A DNA stretch of 64,000 nt from Ophioderma brevispina (taxonomy: Eukaryota > Echinodermata > Ophiuroidea > Amphilepidida > Ophiodermatidae): positions 1-64,000 of the forward strand of contig JAMKCH010002949.1 in assembly GCA_023653785.1 (NCBI GenBank), written 5' to 3'. The translations under genes and the position numbers were made by a program. Within the stretch, counting starts at the first letter, position 1. Each line of letters begins with the position of its first letter. Shown here in pieces: positions 13,524 to 25,505 of the stretch. The notes beneath the pieces are model-generated. The model saw only the letters and a program-made list of their open reading frames with translations, did no database searches and was not told the origin of the DNA.

Positions 13524-13718
13524 GATTCAGGCAGTGGGTAGCCATGGTGAAATGGGGACGCTCCCCCTGTGGGAATCTTTCCCCCCTTAAAAATTAGTGA
13601 TTTACAATAGGCCATATTACTATACTACAATTTTTAATATCTGCTTCCCCCCCCTGAAAATATAGTGTCCCCCCTTTTCCCCCCCTGAAAAAGAAGCTGG
13701 CTACGCACTGTATTCAGG
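13524..13718. mobile_element. hAT-like MITE with 8-bp target duplication
   Basis: The ends cagtgggtagcca (13532) and tggctacgcactg (to 13710) are inverted repeats of 13 bp with one mismatch. They are flanked by gattcagg and tattcagg, an 8-bp direct repeat with one difference. CAGTG-type ends and 8-bp duplications are the hAT signature. The 179-bp body is mostly C-rich and non-coding. Confidence 0.88.
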
Positions 13719-13731
13719 TGAAATTTAAGAC

Positions 13732-14703
13732 TTAAGGGGGTTTTTTGGTTCCTTTGAAAGCAAAAATGAAAAATGCTTTTTTTTATATATCAAAGTTAAA
13801 TCATAATGTAAGTGTTAACCTTAACACACATACGCTGAAGGTTTAAATAGAATGGATTTGTTTTGGTCGTTTGACGGGTTGCCCTGGAAACGGCGGCCAT
13901 CTTGGAATTGCATATTTGCCATATTTGGTCGACGCAAACGTTCTATCTCAAAAAGTATGATAGCTATCATGCGAAACAAATTGCAAATGAATACTATGAC
14001 CAAGATTTTGTGCATAGACCTCTAGTATGCTTATATTTTACTGTTAGGGGGGGGTGTAAACTTTTTTTTTTGTCTGAACCAGAAACAAAAATAATTATTG
14101 TTTTACATTTTGTGAAAAAAACCCTCTTACCATTAACTGTTCCCATTCATTGAGGTCTATTCACAAGAGCTCTACAACAACAACTTCTAGCCAAATTGAA
14201 GAACATCCTCTTATACTTTTTTGAAATGTGTTTTTGCGTGCGAGAACCTTGCAAAAAACCAAATGTTCAAACGCACTGTCAAAGTTCACATGTCTTTAAA
14301 AAGCTCAATTAAAATGTAAATAATTCATTAATTATTATTGGAAAAAAAAATTATTTAATTTTTTGAGATAGACTTTGATTAAACATTAAAATAGACATTT
14401 ATCAAGGGGTTTTGATGTAACTTTGTATTAAAAATACATCACTTTTTTCAGAAATTCGCAAGATGTTGTTCAATAATGACTCGATAAAACAATAAAATAC
14501 ATAAGAATTAATAATAAAAAAACAAAGAAATTTATGCGTTTTTTTCGCTCATGTCCTTTGACTAAAACTGCATAACTACGGAACCAGAATATCGCTATTT
14601 GAGTCACCTGAAGCAAACAAAAGGCTTATTTTCAAGCTAAAACATTAAATGATAACACAATTTGCCAACTTTAACCCTGTAAGACCCAAAAAAAACCACT
14701 TAA
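13732..14703. mobile_element. Possible 972-bp TTAA-flanked element
   Basis: The left edge ttaagggggttttttgg and the right edge ccaaaaaaaaccacttaa are inverted, each with a TTAA. The similarity is short and partly low-complexity, and no coding sequence lies inside, so the call is tentative. Confidence 0.35.
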
Positions 14704-17700
14704 ATCCTCTTTCAAAAACAATGACTATTTATGTTGTAACATGGCAATCAATCTAGGGGCTGATTTAGTGTATCAAAAGGCCCCTTTCTACAGTTGGCAC
14801 CACTAAATTTTTAGAAGGCAACTGCATCAAATTAGTTTATAGTTTAAACAATGGAAACTCAAATGATTTTATGCCAAACACTAACCACTAAAACCCTTCT
14901 CATGTATACGTTTTATAAAATTGTTTAATTGATTGGGAAATAAAGCTGATTCCCATCAATTTTACATGAACACACAAAATGGTTTTAAATTTTATATGAA
15001 GTTGTTAACTTTAGTGGTCAATTCCATTATACAATTTGTGTGCAAAATGTATTCAATTTTTAATCAAAATGAATCTTACACCAACTTTAATTTTCCTTTT
15101 ATTAGGAGTGGGCCATATTTGTCATATACCAGTTTACTACTTTTCTTTGCCCCGTGCAATAAGTCTTTGTTGAAGTCTTGGGCAAACTCAAGGATTTGTT
15201 TTTCTTTGTATACATATTTGAAGCGAATAAGCCAGTATCAATACAGGGACGGCTTTAAATATTTTTAAAGCAATTGGTTCCTATCCATCCAACAAAGCCG
15301 GAGAATTAACTTTTTTCTTTCACCAATTTATCCTTTCCACATACAGAGCCTCGCTTTCTCAAGTGTCAAGTAAACACATTAACCCTAAGATGATCCTTAT
15401 AGTTAGATCAAGATGGTCAACTTCAGAACTGAATTTAAATGTATTCAGTACTATTGTGAATGACCAATTGGAGACCTTTTTTCATTGTGATATATCCAGA
15501 TTTTTAATTTTTTTAGATCCTTCACAATGTTTTACTCTATAAATGTAAAACAATATGGCTACTATTAAAGCTTTTTTCAATGACAATAGCAAAGATCTTT
15601 TTTTAACTTATTGTAATTGTTTGAATATTTTTTCATCTTTGTGTTGGTAAAAAAATGGTTTTGTTAATCGTGGCTGAAAATCATAGGGTCGGTTGTGGAA
15701 TTGGCATGTTTTTAAGGGTTTGGTTGGGTTCAGGGTTCCCACTTAAGTTTTACTTGGAAGTCCACCGGAGTCCCTAATTCAAATGTTCAAAGTATCTGGT
15801 CCCGTGGAATATTTTGTGGTCCTGAGACCAGCCTTCCAAATGTTTGTAAGTACTACTAATCAGGAGTTTGTTTCAGTTTCCAAATACATGGTGCGTAAAT
15901 TTTCCTGATATTTCTATTGTGCCTTTGGTGTAAACTTTTGAGTATCAAATTCCTTATTGTAAATGTTAACAAGTTTGTTTTCTGTCAGACAATACAAATA
16001 GTATAATATCCTTGCACATATTGTGAATTTGGTTTTTCCACATAACCTATTTTGAATGCTGCATTTAGCAGAATTATTATGTCTATAATTTGTTTTTGAG
16101 GTTTGGAAAACATATTGTTTGCCTTCAGAGGCTTAGAATTAATGGGGTCCACGTGGACCCTCATTTGTTACTTAATCTGAATTATTGTGTCCATGAAATT
16201 CTGACTGTCATTTTGACCGCCAAACCTACGAAGTCGGGAACCTGGTTGGTACGGCACACAATTTTTAATGCCGTAGGATCAGTTTGGAGAAGCTGATCCC
16301 TGCCATTTATATGAATTTAGTGACTTAAATTGTAAGACTTTAGGAACTGAGCATGTTCTATGAAACTTAAATTTACCCTTACACCGTCTGAAAGTGACTG
16401 TAAGAGCTACATTGTAGTCACTCAAGGGTTCCAAATTTGTCAATTTCCCCCAAAATTCAAAATTATGCATTTTATTATCCCTATTTGGAAGCAGCATGAA
16501 AAGTGCATTCAAATGAGTCCCAACAAGCCTACATAGTCAGTGCTGCTTTGTTTTTGAGATGGCTTCTCTTCTTCCCAAGATGACTGCGCATGGAAGCCAC
16601 TCAAAAGTAGTGTCGTGTGTGTTATACATGTAGGCCATGTATGGATCTACCATTGTGGAAGTGGTTAAGATCTTGTGATGCTATAGGAGCTACTGATTTG
16701 GAATAAAAGAGGTCTAATAAACAAAATGGGTTGAAATTTAACAGTGACTGTTGCCTAGGATACTTGGGGTCTGGTCCATCAAGAAGGCCCATAGCACTGA
16801 CCTATCCACTGGACAGCAGGGTCCTACCCCGGGGGGTCCTACACCAAAGATGAAGTATGTACCCTGCCCTAATGAGTAATCGCCCGCCTGAACATCAAAT
16901 TCTAGACAAAAACTTATGAATTTTGAATCTAGATTAGTGTCTTATTTCACTTTACTGATAGGGAAATTCTAACTTATGGGAGCACATAAAACGTTCATAA
17001 TGTATTGACTTTGTCAATTCATATTTTCACCGTGAAAACAGTCTAATGCATAAATAATGATTAAAATTTAAGCCCATATTTGGAATCTGATGCCTGGGGC
17101 AATAATGAATTAGAATATTTATGTTTTTTGTGGTGTTTGAAAAATTGTTTTGGCTTGTAAAATTTCAAGTTGTGTGTACTTGTAGTGCTACATATCCTAT
17201 GACCTGAATTATCCAGGTATAATTAAGTTTGACATCTTGAAACTAGAGCTGGGACAAGGTTTTGACATCAATTTACCAGAGTTTAGTTCTATTATCCTGA
17301 AGATTGATGTCTGTGAAAGTTCTTGTGAATATCTCTGATCACTTAGATCAAGTCGAATGATTATGTGAGTGACTGTAGTTGGATTTGACCGGATATCAAG
17401 GAAGTCATCCTTGGAAAGCAGTTAACAATTAGGTACCTGTTATGGTCTGATTTTGTATTTGTGTCACTCAATTAAAAAAAAAAGAATTGACAAATATATT
17501 CATTCTGAAAGTTTGTATGATTTATCTAGGAAAATCAGTACAATTTCTATTTGAAAAACGTCAAAATTACCGGGGGCTGAAGGCTAAAACTTGTCCAAAA
17601 TGGGCTGATTTTGCAAGATTTTGCAGAATTACCGGGAGGCTCGCGCCCCCTCCCTAGATCCGCGCTGGCATGGATTCAGGCTGAAATTTTTGTATTGCCT

Positions 17701-17781
17701 CTGCAAATAAAAAGTGAAGTAGAAAGTTTCTAATGATAACAAAATCTCACATTTCATGGGGTGAGTAGTGGGTTGTAGCTG
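14704..17781. other. Non-coding stretch with fragmentary repeats
   Basis: No gene was seen. Near 17640-17668 the sequence cgcgccccctccctagatcc resembles the right end of a common hAT-type MITE in marine invertebrate genomes, but its left end was not found. The rest is AT-rich without recognised structure. Confidence 0.35.
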
Positions 17782-18033
17782 AGGATCAGCAGTGGTGTAA
17801 CCAGTGGGAGGGGGGAAGGTGGTAGGAGTGCTTAATCAAAATTCTTTCCCCAATCCTTCCCCCTTAAACCTAAAAGAGATCATGAAAAGTAATAAATTGA
17901 CATTGAAAATCCACCAAAACTGGACTAGCACTATGACACATTTCAAATCAGCATTAAACCATAGATAAAAGTAGGGCCCAATTATATTGTTTCTCCCACC
18001 TGCCCACCAAATGGTTATGCCACTGAGGTTCAG
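17782..18033. mobile_element. hAT-like MITE, 236 bp
   Basis: The ends cagtggtgtaaccagtggg (17790) and ccaaatggttatgccactg (to 18025) are imperfect inverted repeats. The flanks aggatcag and aggttcag form an 8-bp target duplication with one mismatch. The interior is non-coding. Its right two thirds are part of the duplicated block 17882-18161 / 18635-18915. Confidence 0.82.
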
Positions 18034-18161
18034 GTATTGCTATGAGACCAATGTGGACACTATAGACAATAACCAGAGCAGAAATTGAAAGTGGTGCAAT
18101 TTTCCACCTGGATTCAAAATATTTATGACCCTAGTATTATTCTTTGGAGAACATTAGCAAG
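17882..18161 (+). repeat. Direct repeat 1, left copy (280 bp)
   Basis: This block recurs at 18635-18915 with only about two differences (gacacatttc/gacccatttc and ctatgagacc/ctatgatgacc). It covers the right part of a hAT MITE plus about 130 bp of flanking sequence, so the second copy did not arise by transposition of that MITE. Confidence 0.95.
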
Positions 18162-18612
18162 CAGGGGGGGTAGGACACGATCTGCTCGATTTGGGCATTG
18201 GGGATTTCCAAACGGTAATTTTGGGAAACTGCTACGTGCATTTACTATGGCAGCCTCGGTCCCAGTGACATTAAAAAAAATCATATTTTAAACCTTTGTC
18301 AGTCAGTACTAAGGTCACCGTGTAGACGCGTTTGACCCCGGTTTTCTTATCACGCGTCTGTGCAAGATTTTGCCAAATGCACGCGGCATTTACCGGAAAT
18401 TTTCGTAAATGGTCGTTTTCCTATTGTTTTGAACCAAATATACTCGGCTGCATGTTGGTTGGACCAGAAGTGATGGCCAATATGTAATCTGTAGAAGGTT
18501 GGCTATAATATACTAATATCAAATTTGATTATATTTAATCAAAATTTAAAGTGAAATTAACGTTTAAATGAAAATCCATGTATTTCAAGAAATATTCCGA
18601 CAGCTATTTTCT

Positions 18613-18635
18613 AAAAAAAAAAAAAAAAAAAAAAA
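18613..18635. repeat. Poly-A run at the duplication junction
   Basis: A run of 23 A directly abuts the start of the second copy of the 280-bp duplicated block. Confidence 0.95.
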
Positions 18636-18915
18636 TGAAAAGTAATAAATTGACATTGAAAATCCACCAAAACTGGACTAGCACTATGACCCATTTCAAA
18701 TCAGCATTAAACCATAGATAAAAGTAGGGCCCAATTATATTGTTTCTCCCACCTGCCCACCAAATGGTTATGCCACTGAGGTTCAGGTATTGCTATGATG
18801 ACCAATGTGGACACTATAGACAATAACCAGAGCAGAAATTGAAAGTGGTGCAATTTTCCACCTGGATTCAAAATATTTATGACCCTAGTATTATTCTTTG
18901 GAGAACATTAGCAAG
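18635..18915 (+). repeat. Direct repeat 1, right copy (281 bp)
   Basis: Second copy of 17882-18161, offset by 753 bp. It starts immediately after the poly-A run and ends in tagcaag, after which the flank differs (taggaatcc against caggggggg). Confidence 0.95.
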
Positions 18916-20548
18916 TAGGAATCCATAGTATTGTGTTTCATTCTTGTCAGAGGTTTATAGATCACCGTATATAAATGATTTGATTCATAAAATGACGCAA
19001 CACATAACCAGGATTACAATGGCTCCCTGAGAATGTTATTTTGGTGCATCCTTTGGATTTGAGTTGTGGAAATGAGGAGACTGTCTTTTCAGCAGTTCAG
19101 AAAGCACTGTAAAGAAAGAGCATTGAAGCTGCCAAATTCTCTTCCCAAGTATTCACAATAGCAGCAATTTCAGTTTGCTATTAGATATGCATTTCAGTTA
19201 ATCTAGATGTCCTGTGAAATTCATGAAATTTAAATCGATATCATCTACCAGTGACCCCCAAGTTGAGCTAAATTTAGACCACTTTTCTCATTTTCCCACA
19301 ATTGTTTGTTACATCATTCTGAAAATTTAGCCAATTATGGGGAATGGTTTTTTTTGGAAAAAGTGACCCATTACTACAGTGGCATATCTTGGGGTACTTT
19401 TTGGGTGCGCATCACCGGGTGTTTATGCCAAAACATGAAAAATCAGCCTATTTTCGGCTAATATTACATGTAGAGGTCATTTAGCCCCGGAATTACCCTT
19501 CAAGAAGCCAGGTCTGGATACGTCGGTGTACTACATGTACATCATGGTATGTCCCTCATATAGGTTTCTGTACTTACTACACCAATATTAAACACATAGA
19601 TCACATCAAACTCAAGAGTACAATGCTTCAAATGTGCAATTATTAGCCTTCATTAATTAAAACAGATGGGGTGATCAACTTTTATGGACCAACAGTAATT
19701 TTCATCTTCAGAATTTGCTATTATTATGACTTTTGACTATAATAGTGCATACTTTTCTTGTTTTACATCATGGCTTACAACTATTGCACAAACAATCGGC
19801 AAACAAATTATAGGATCAAGTAGTTAAAAACTTGAATCAATAAGATTACAGAATTGTGAATTGATTAGCGAAAGTAACCTTGCAGACACAATAATTAGTG
19901 TTTTTACCTTGAGTGCATCCAAGTGTAAGGAGTAATTCAACCGACCAAACAATGAATACAATACCCAAGTGAAATATATCTCTGGAAATCCAAGACCCTA
20001 CGAAACAATCGGAAACTATTGTGGAACGTGGCTTTTGGATTGTTTACCCGTCAAGCATTGTCGTTGCCCAATCGGGAAGGCACAAGTACAGTTTACTTTA
20101 CATTTGTAACAGGTCAGTAGGGGGCCAGAGCATTCTTCTTGAGTTGGTGAATCGGTGTGAAGTCACAGACGTGGTCAGGTGGGAGAAGAGGTTCCCAGGG
20201 TTAGTTGTCAAATTGTTGACAACTATTGTTATCGCAAGAGTCAACAGTTGCTAGTTGGTGATTTGGGAAAAACTGGAAAAAAAGTGAAGAAAATGTAAGA
20301 AATGCTGCTTTTTTGGGTTCAGAATTAGGAAAGAAATAGTGATGACCTAAGATTTACATGAAACAAGCTGGGGAGGGGGGGAAGAGGGGTACAGGTATGT
20401 AGCAGTCATGCCTCTTTTGCAGCTCTTTAGGCCCTATCTTCCGGTTCTTAAGGCACCTAGTTCAAAACTAACACAATTTTAGCTTCATAGACAAAAATTA
20501 GGGAAAATTAATATTTCTTCAGTTTTACAACCTCTACTCTGTCCCAAA
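18916..20548. other. Non-coding stretch around a small MITE
   Basis: Apart from the hAT-like element at 19377-19525 nothing was recognised. The open frame at 20021-20254 has no domain, no splice context and no homologue I recognise. Confidence 0.35.
19377..19525. mobile_element. Short hAT-like MITE family H, copy 1
   Basis: Starts cagtggcatatcttggggta and ends ggtctggatacgtcg. The copy at 57494-57612 has the same order: CAGTGG...TATCTTGGGG, tgccaaaa, tagaggtc, then TCTGGATAC. The flanks tacta/tacta give only a partial 8-bp target duplication. Non-coding. Confidence 0.6.
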
Positions 20549-20773
20549 TTAAGTTCCAACGACCATAAATATTGACAAAATTAAGTTTTGAACACGCTTT
20601 TTGTTTTAAAAAAATCTCTCAAGTCTTAATGCACACACTCTAACTGAAACCAAAGTGTAGTGCCCCCAAGTAGTAGCGCCAGGGGGGCATGGGGCATTTC
20701 CCTCCTCCCCATTTTTTCTTGCCTCTTCAGTTCCTGGCTGAAAGAAAAATGACGGCTTTTTGGTAAAAATCAG
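20549..20773 (+). repeat. Direct repeat 2, left copy; unoccupied TTAA site
   Basis: A 225-bp block starting ttaagttccaa recurs at 21102-21327 with about five differences. Here the TTAA is preceded by ordinary sequence (cccaaa); at the second copy the TTAA is the right flank of a MITE. This copy therefore shows the pre-insertion state of that site. Confidence 0.93.
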
Positions 20774-20793
20774 AAAAAAAAAAAAAAAAAAAA
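20774..20793. repeat. Poly-A run joining the two copies
   Basis: Twenty A in a row lie between the left duplicate and a MITE copy whose left end is missing. Confidence 0.95.
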
Positions 20794-21105
20794 TCATAAT
20801 AGTAATTTCATATAGATTATACACTCAAAAGATTTCTTACCTTGTATTAGGCTACAGAAATGTCTTAAAAGAGAAAAAAAGTGATTATGATTTGTTTATA
20901 TTTCAATATAAAACATAGGCTGAATTTTGTATTTGCTCCTATACGAAATTATAAATTTCAAAATTTTGATACCAAAGAAACATTTCTCAGCTTAATCCTT
21001 TCAGATGGGGATGTTTTTGATGGAAAGCTGTACATCAGGGCAAAAATCAGTACTTCCGATTTTTTAGGGACACCTGATATGTGAAATCTCTCGTTGCACC
21101 TTTAA
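20794..21105 (+). mobile_element. MITE family C, copy 2 (left end missing)
   Basis: Matches 46101-46457 over most of its length: ttccttacc, ttatatttcaat-aaaaca-ggctga, accaaagaa-catttctcag, gggacacctg and tctctcgttg. It ends tcgttgcacctttaa, i.e. terminus AGGTGC plus flanking TTAA. About 45 bp at the left, including the left terminus, are absent and replaced by poly-A. Non-coding. Confidence 0.85.
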
Positions 21106-21327
21106 GTTCCAAAGACCATAAATATTGACAAAATTAAGTTTTGAACACGCTTTTTGTTTTAAAAAAAATCTCTCAAGTCTTAATGCACACACTCTAACTG
21201 AAACCAAAGTGTAGTGTCCCCAAGTGGTAGTGCCAGGGGGGCATGGGGCATTTCCCTCCTCCCCATTTTTTCTTGCCTCTTCAGTTCCTGGCTGAAAGAA
21301 AAATGACGGCTTTTTGGTAAAAATCAG
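21102..21327 (+). repeat. Direct repeat 2, right copy
   Basis: Second copy of 20549-20773, about 98% identical. It continues into tggtttggggcc, where the left copy instead runs into poly-A. Confidence 0.93.
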
Positions 21328-21474
21328 TGGTTTGGGGCCAAAATTGGTTAATCTCCATTTTTTTTAAATATCCACCCCCCCAAATTTCACTTTTCCACCC
21401 ATTTTCCCCAGGAAAAGAGGTTTGATGCTGGCACACACACCCTCCCCCTCCTCCACCCCACCCACCAGGCATGG

Positions 21475-21849
21475 ACTACTGTCCATTCAGTTAGCTTAGA
21501 CCCTCGGTTTTTAATTAATATTAGAGAAGGTACAGGTGTCGGGGAAAAAATCGTGAAAGAAAAGTTTGTATTCACGAAATTACCCAACAGGATTTTTTAA
21601 TTTCAAAACATGAATGGAATTTTACCTACAAATCTATTGAAATTTGACCCTTTTCCCCTCAAAATTGCAAATGATCTGTCCAACGTCTGGTACCATTAAC
21701 AAATGACGTGTGAGGTGGTCTTTGGTATCAAAATCTTGTTGGGTAATTAGATGAATACTAACTTTTCTTTCACGATTTTTCCCTACACCAATACCTTATC
21801 TAATATTAATTAAAAACCAAGGGTCTAAGCTAATTGAATGGACAGTAGT
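21475..21849. mobile_element. Foldback MITE with about 115-bp inverted repeats
   Basis: The left arm (21475-21593: actactgtccattcagttag ... gaaattacccaacagg) and the right arm (about 21737-21849) are inverted repeats at roughly 85-90% identity over about 115 bp. They share ttagagaaggta/taccttatctaa and gtgaaagaaaag/cttttctttcac. A TA lies at each border (21477-21478, 21846-21847). The loop of about 140 bp is non-coding. Confidence 0.88.
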
Positions 21850-22290
21850 AATTTTGCACTAGTAATTCTGTGAGACAGTTCTGTTTGGTTATTCCCAGAT
21901 GGGAATAGTAATCCAAAAATAAAGTAGGCCTAACTTGTGTGTTGACAATTTTTTTCCAACTTATTGTTTTGTGTTTGATTATAAATAAATCTGTCATTCA
22001 CAGTGATGGGACTGCAATGGATAAGAAATTTGCACCTTGTCCATTAGATAAGCACAGTCATCATTACCAGGTCACCATAATACAGTGGAATTTGTACTTC
22101 AACCCAGCTGATATAAAAGTTTAAAGGCTCAGTTGATTGAGGTAAATATTGACATTGTGTACAGGACTGAAAATGGCTTACAATTAGCTAATTAGCACTA
22201 ATTAGGTGTGAATATTAAATATGTTTCACCTCTGAGGTTACATCCACTTACCCAACCCCAAAGCTCTCTTTCCCATCACTACCACAATAA
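21850..22290. other. Non-coding spacer
   Basis: About 440 bp between two MITEs without a recognised feature. Confidence 0.4.
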
Positions 22291-22783
22291 CTTAAGTCGT
22301 GTCCACACGGAGGCTGAAACTCTGGAGTTTTCAAAACTCTGGAGTGTCGATCAGGGTTTTTGACCGTGTGGACGCATTCTGGGTTTTACACTCCGGAGTT
22401 TTATCGAGGGTCTAGCAGGGTTTTATCCCCCTAAAAAACTTGGGGGTGAAGCTCAACATCCGATAACACTCCGGAGTGTTTTGGAGTGTCGTGCCGTGTG
22501 GACAGCTTCGGGAGATAGTGAGTGGAGGTGACCTCGCAAGGTCATCTTTGTTGACAAATTCCTGTATTTGAATATCACGCGGGAAAGTCCACGGCTTCCG
22601 GTATGTTGATTTGCAGTCTACACTCCGATATGAGAAGCGGAGGAGAATGATCAGGGGGATGATTTCAGAGTTTTGACCACCGTGTGGACACATTTTGGAG
22701 TGAAGTAAAGTAATTGGATTAGAATTTCACATCTGGAGTTTCAAAACCCTTGGAGTTTTGTGACCATGTGAACATGGCTTTAC
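22291..22783 (+). mobile_element. MITE family D, copy 1 (GTGTCCACACGG ends)
   Basis: Starts aagtcgtgtccacacgg and ends ccatgtgaacatggcttta, an imperfect inverted terminal repeat. Inside are several copies of the palindrome ACTCCGGAGT and of 'ctctggagtttt', plus two more gtgtggac motifs, giving a sub-repeat structure. A diverged inverted copy lies at 30580-31049. No coding capacity. Confidence 0.75.
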
Positions 22784-22960
22784 TCAATTAAGAAATAAGG
22801 GGTGATGCAGTTTCATTTGGACAAACATTGTGTTCAAGGTTGCATAAACTTCAAGTAATTAGCAAGGCATTGCTGGAAATTGTGTGCGAAATTGTGTTGC
22901 ACACTATTTTATGGGACCGCATTGAGATTCAAATACATTCATGGCCCATTGTTGCAGTAA

Positions 22961-23306
22961 TTAAAGGTGCGTGTTCCGATCGTCTTTGGGACCCCCCCTG
23001 ATTTACCCGGAAGTAGTATTGATTTTGATATCAGATGAAAGGCCGTATTTTTCTCATTGTCGTCCTGAAATTTGAGCCCTCAAATCCATTTCATTCCTAA
23101 GATATAAACAAAAAACCGCCGTTTTAGTGGTTAACCATCAATAAATAGCACAGTATTGAATAGGGCTTTGCAACATGCACTATTGCGTCTACAATCAAAA
23201 CCACAAGTTTGTTTCCCACGGTACATGATGGGGTGTATGTGCAAGTGCCAGGCTCTCATATCAAGTAGAGAACACAATACACATAAATCGGAACAAGCAC
23301 CTTTAA
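22961..23306 (+). mobile_element. MITE family A, copy 2 (complete, TTAA-flanked)
   Basis: Left border ttaaaggtgcgtgttccgat and right border atcggaacaagcacctttaa are inverted repeats of about 20 bp. Both include TTAA as the target duplication. This is the best-preserved of three copies in the window (others at 10173-10506 and about 54405-54556). Non-coding, 346 bp. Confidence 0.92.
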
Positions 23307-24959
23307 GGTTAGTGTTCGCAGTAAAATAAATGTTAGAATAAAGGTAGGTCAGGTTATGTCAATCAAAGAATTTTTAGGTTGAATAAAAATATATCCAAAA
23401 GCTTCCAGCTTAGGGTTATACAATTGCAGCTTTTTTTTCCATTCTACTTGTCGGAACCTAATCCAAGTGGCATCACTTCATATTTGAAGCTATTTGAAGG
23501 GGTAATGAATGATAATTTTTGGTAATTTTACCCCTATTTTACACAATGTTCTAATATTTAGTTTGATATGGTGGTTTTCATTTTTTGCCAAACTACCAAC
23601 CACCATCAAATATTTTCCTGTAGAAGTTAGCAAGGAACAGATGCTTTGCTTTCCAATGAACACTTGCATTGACCTTTTATTTTACAAATTGATTTTACCA
23701 ACTTGCCCAGGCCTACTTAGTATGCCAGTAAAATTACTTTCTGTAATTATTTTTGTTGTTGTCTAAGCATAAAATTTTATAGCCAGGAACCAGATCGCTT
23801 CATATAGCTATTAAACTGCTGTATTATGAATTTGGAAGCTTGAAATAACATCAGATTGTTGGAATATGATAAAAAGACAAAAATTATGTTTCAGAATTGA
23901 AATGATCTGTGTTGGATTGTTGGATCTGTGTTGGATTGTTCGTAGTTTTTCCCACTGCTTTTCTGTTCATTTCTTCTTCTGTGTCGTCAAGTAGTTTTGG
24001 GGTTAGCCACTTTGATAGTGTCACATCCCCATCAGACTACTTCTGTCTTTGTCCCTGTATGTTTTTGTACTTCTAGTGCAAATGCTGCGGCCTCCCCTTT
24101 GCAGCCATGATGTCTCAGCAATCTTCTGGGTGGTTTATCAAATTATTATATTTTTATGCTGGCAAATAAAATAAATAACTTCCACATAAAACAAACTTTA
24201 TAGGACTACATGTAGGTGAGTGTTTCTTAATATTAATTTATTACTGTCATAAAATTAACAAGGATGTCAAATTTCAAGGTATGCATATTGATCAGTATAC
24301 CGCAGCATTTATCGTACTGCAATAGTCATTCATAATTTATGAATCTGAGTAATGTTTAGGTTTATGAGATCAATATGTTGTATTGATTTTTAAATTGAGG
24401 GACTTTAAAATTTAATTTTTTGGCTGTTTGGATAATGTAGTTAACAAAGTTGCCGCTGACAGTGTTGAATCTCAAGAGTCTAAATTAATTTAATTAACTA
24501 CCTGCTAGACAGTACACAGTGCATCTTAAGTAAATAGGCATATATGTTCAGATATCAACCAAACTTTTTTAAACAGGTTGTCTATATTTTGTTTAAAATC
24601 CCTGCATGGGTCTGTTTTCTGTGAAATGGCCCTTAGAAATGGATGAGAGTTTCATATTCCCATTGTGTAATCAACTGAGTGCAGGGTATTTCAGACATGA
24701 ATGGTAAGTTACTTTTAGGCACCCGTACTAGTATAAATTTTTCTTGATTGTGGGGGGGGGTGGGAGTAACAGAAAGGGGAAAGGACATATGAGGAGAGAG
24801 AGAGAAAGTTATAAAATGTACATGGAAAATCAAATTCCACAGTAGACCTCGACCTTACATTGAACAAGCATCTACAATCCCATTACCTTCTAAAATTTAT
24901 CCTAAATATGGGTCTTTATTTATAGAATAAGTATAAATATTATACCCACAGCTGTTCAA
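23307..24959. other. Non-coding stretch, no gene recognised
   Basis: AT-rich sequence. A 21-bp direct duplication (gatctgtgttggattgttg) sits near 23907-23941. No exon was identified. Confidence 0.35.
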
Positions 24960-25140
24960 CACCATGCAATTGTCACTTTTATTTTCAGAGCAATTTGACA
25001 ATTAATATGGCCGTGCAAGAGCTATTACCTCTGGTAAAAATATAAACAATCCTTTGCGGGAATCTTGCCATTATATCACTACAAAGGTTATGATTGTATG
25101 TTATAGCGCCATCTATAGCCCATTCGCCATAGAGTGACAT
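24960..25140 (-). repeat. Interspersed repeat family I, copy 1
   Basis: Shares with 29905-30125 (inverted) an ordered set of motifs: atggcgctata-taacatac, cctttgtag, gcaagattc/acgattcc, aatagctcttgc/aaagctcttgcc, and the run ending in caattgtc. No terminal structure was defined. Non-coding. Confidence 0.65.
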
Positions 25141-25505
25141 ATTAAATATCTCAAATTTTTAATGAAAAATCATAATTTACTCGACAAATGAAATTTTACA
25201 CAGTATGAAGTTAGTATAAATTTTAATCCCACTTAGGGTCAAAGTGTGTCACCATTGAAGAGTTTTGTTTTCCTCTAGTTTTGTATAAATGAACGAGAAT
25301 TCCAGATAGCTGTGTTCCTGGTCATATCTTGTCCATGCGTTACTCCGTTTGTCAGATAAAAAAATGAATGCAAAATTTACCATAAACTTTCCATAAAAAT
25401 AAATGACTGACAATACACATATTTTTTTTAGGAAGGAACAACTGAAATTTTTAAAGCCATGAATAAGGTTAAGAACCAAAGCATGTGTACTCATGCTAAA
25501 AATTA

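Noticed and set aside
20021..20254. 77-codon open frame starting MERGFW
   Set aside because: No domain, no splice signals in phase, and the surrounding sequence is non-coding.
20640..21480. Additional hAT MITE from agtggtagtgccagggggg to ccaggcatggactactg
   Set aside because: The ends are only loosely similar, no 8-bp duplication was seen, and the right edge overlaps the foldback element.
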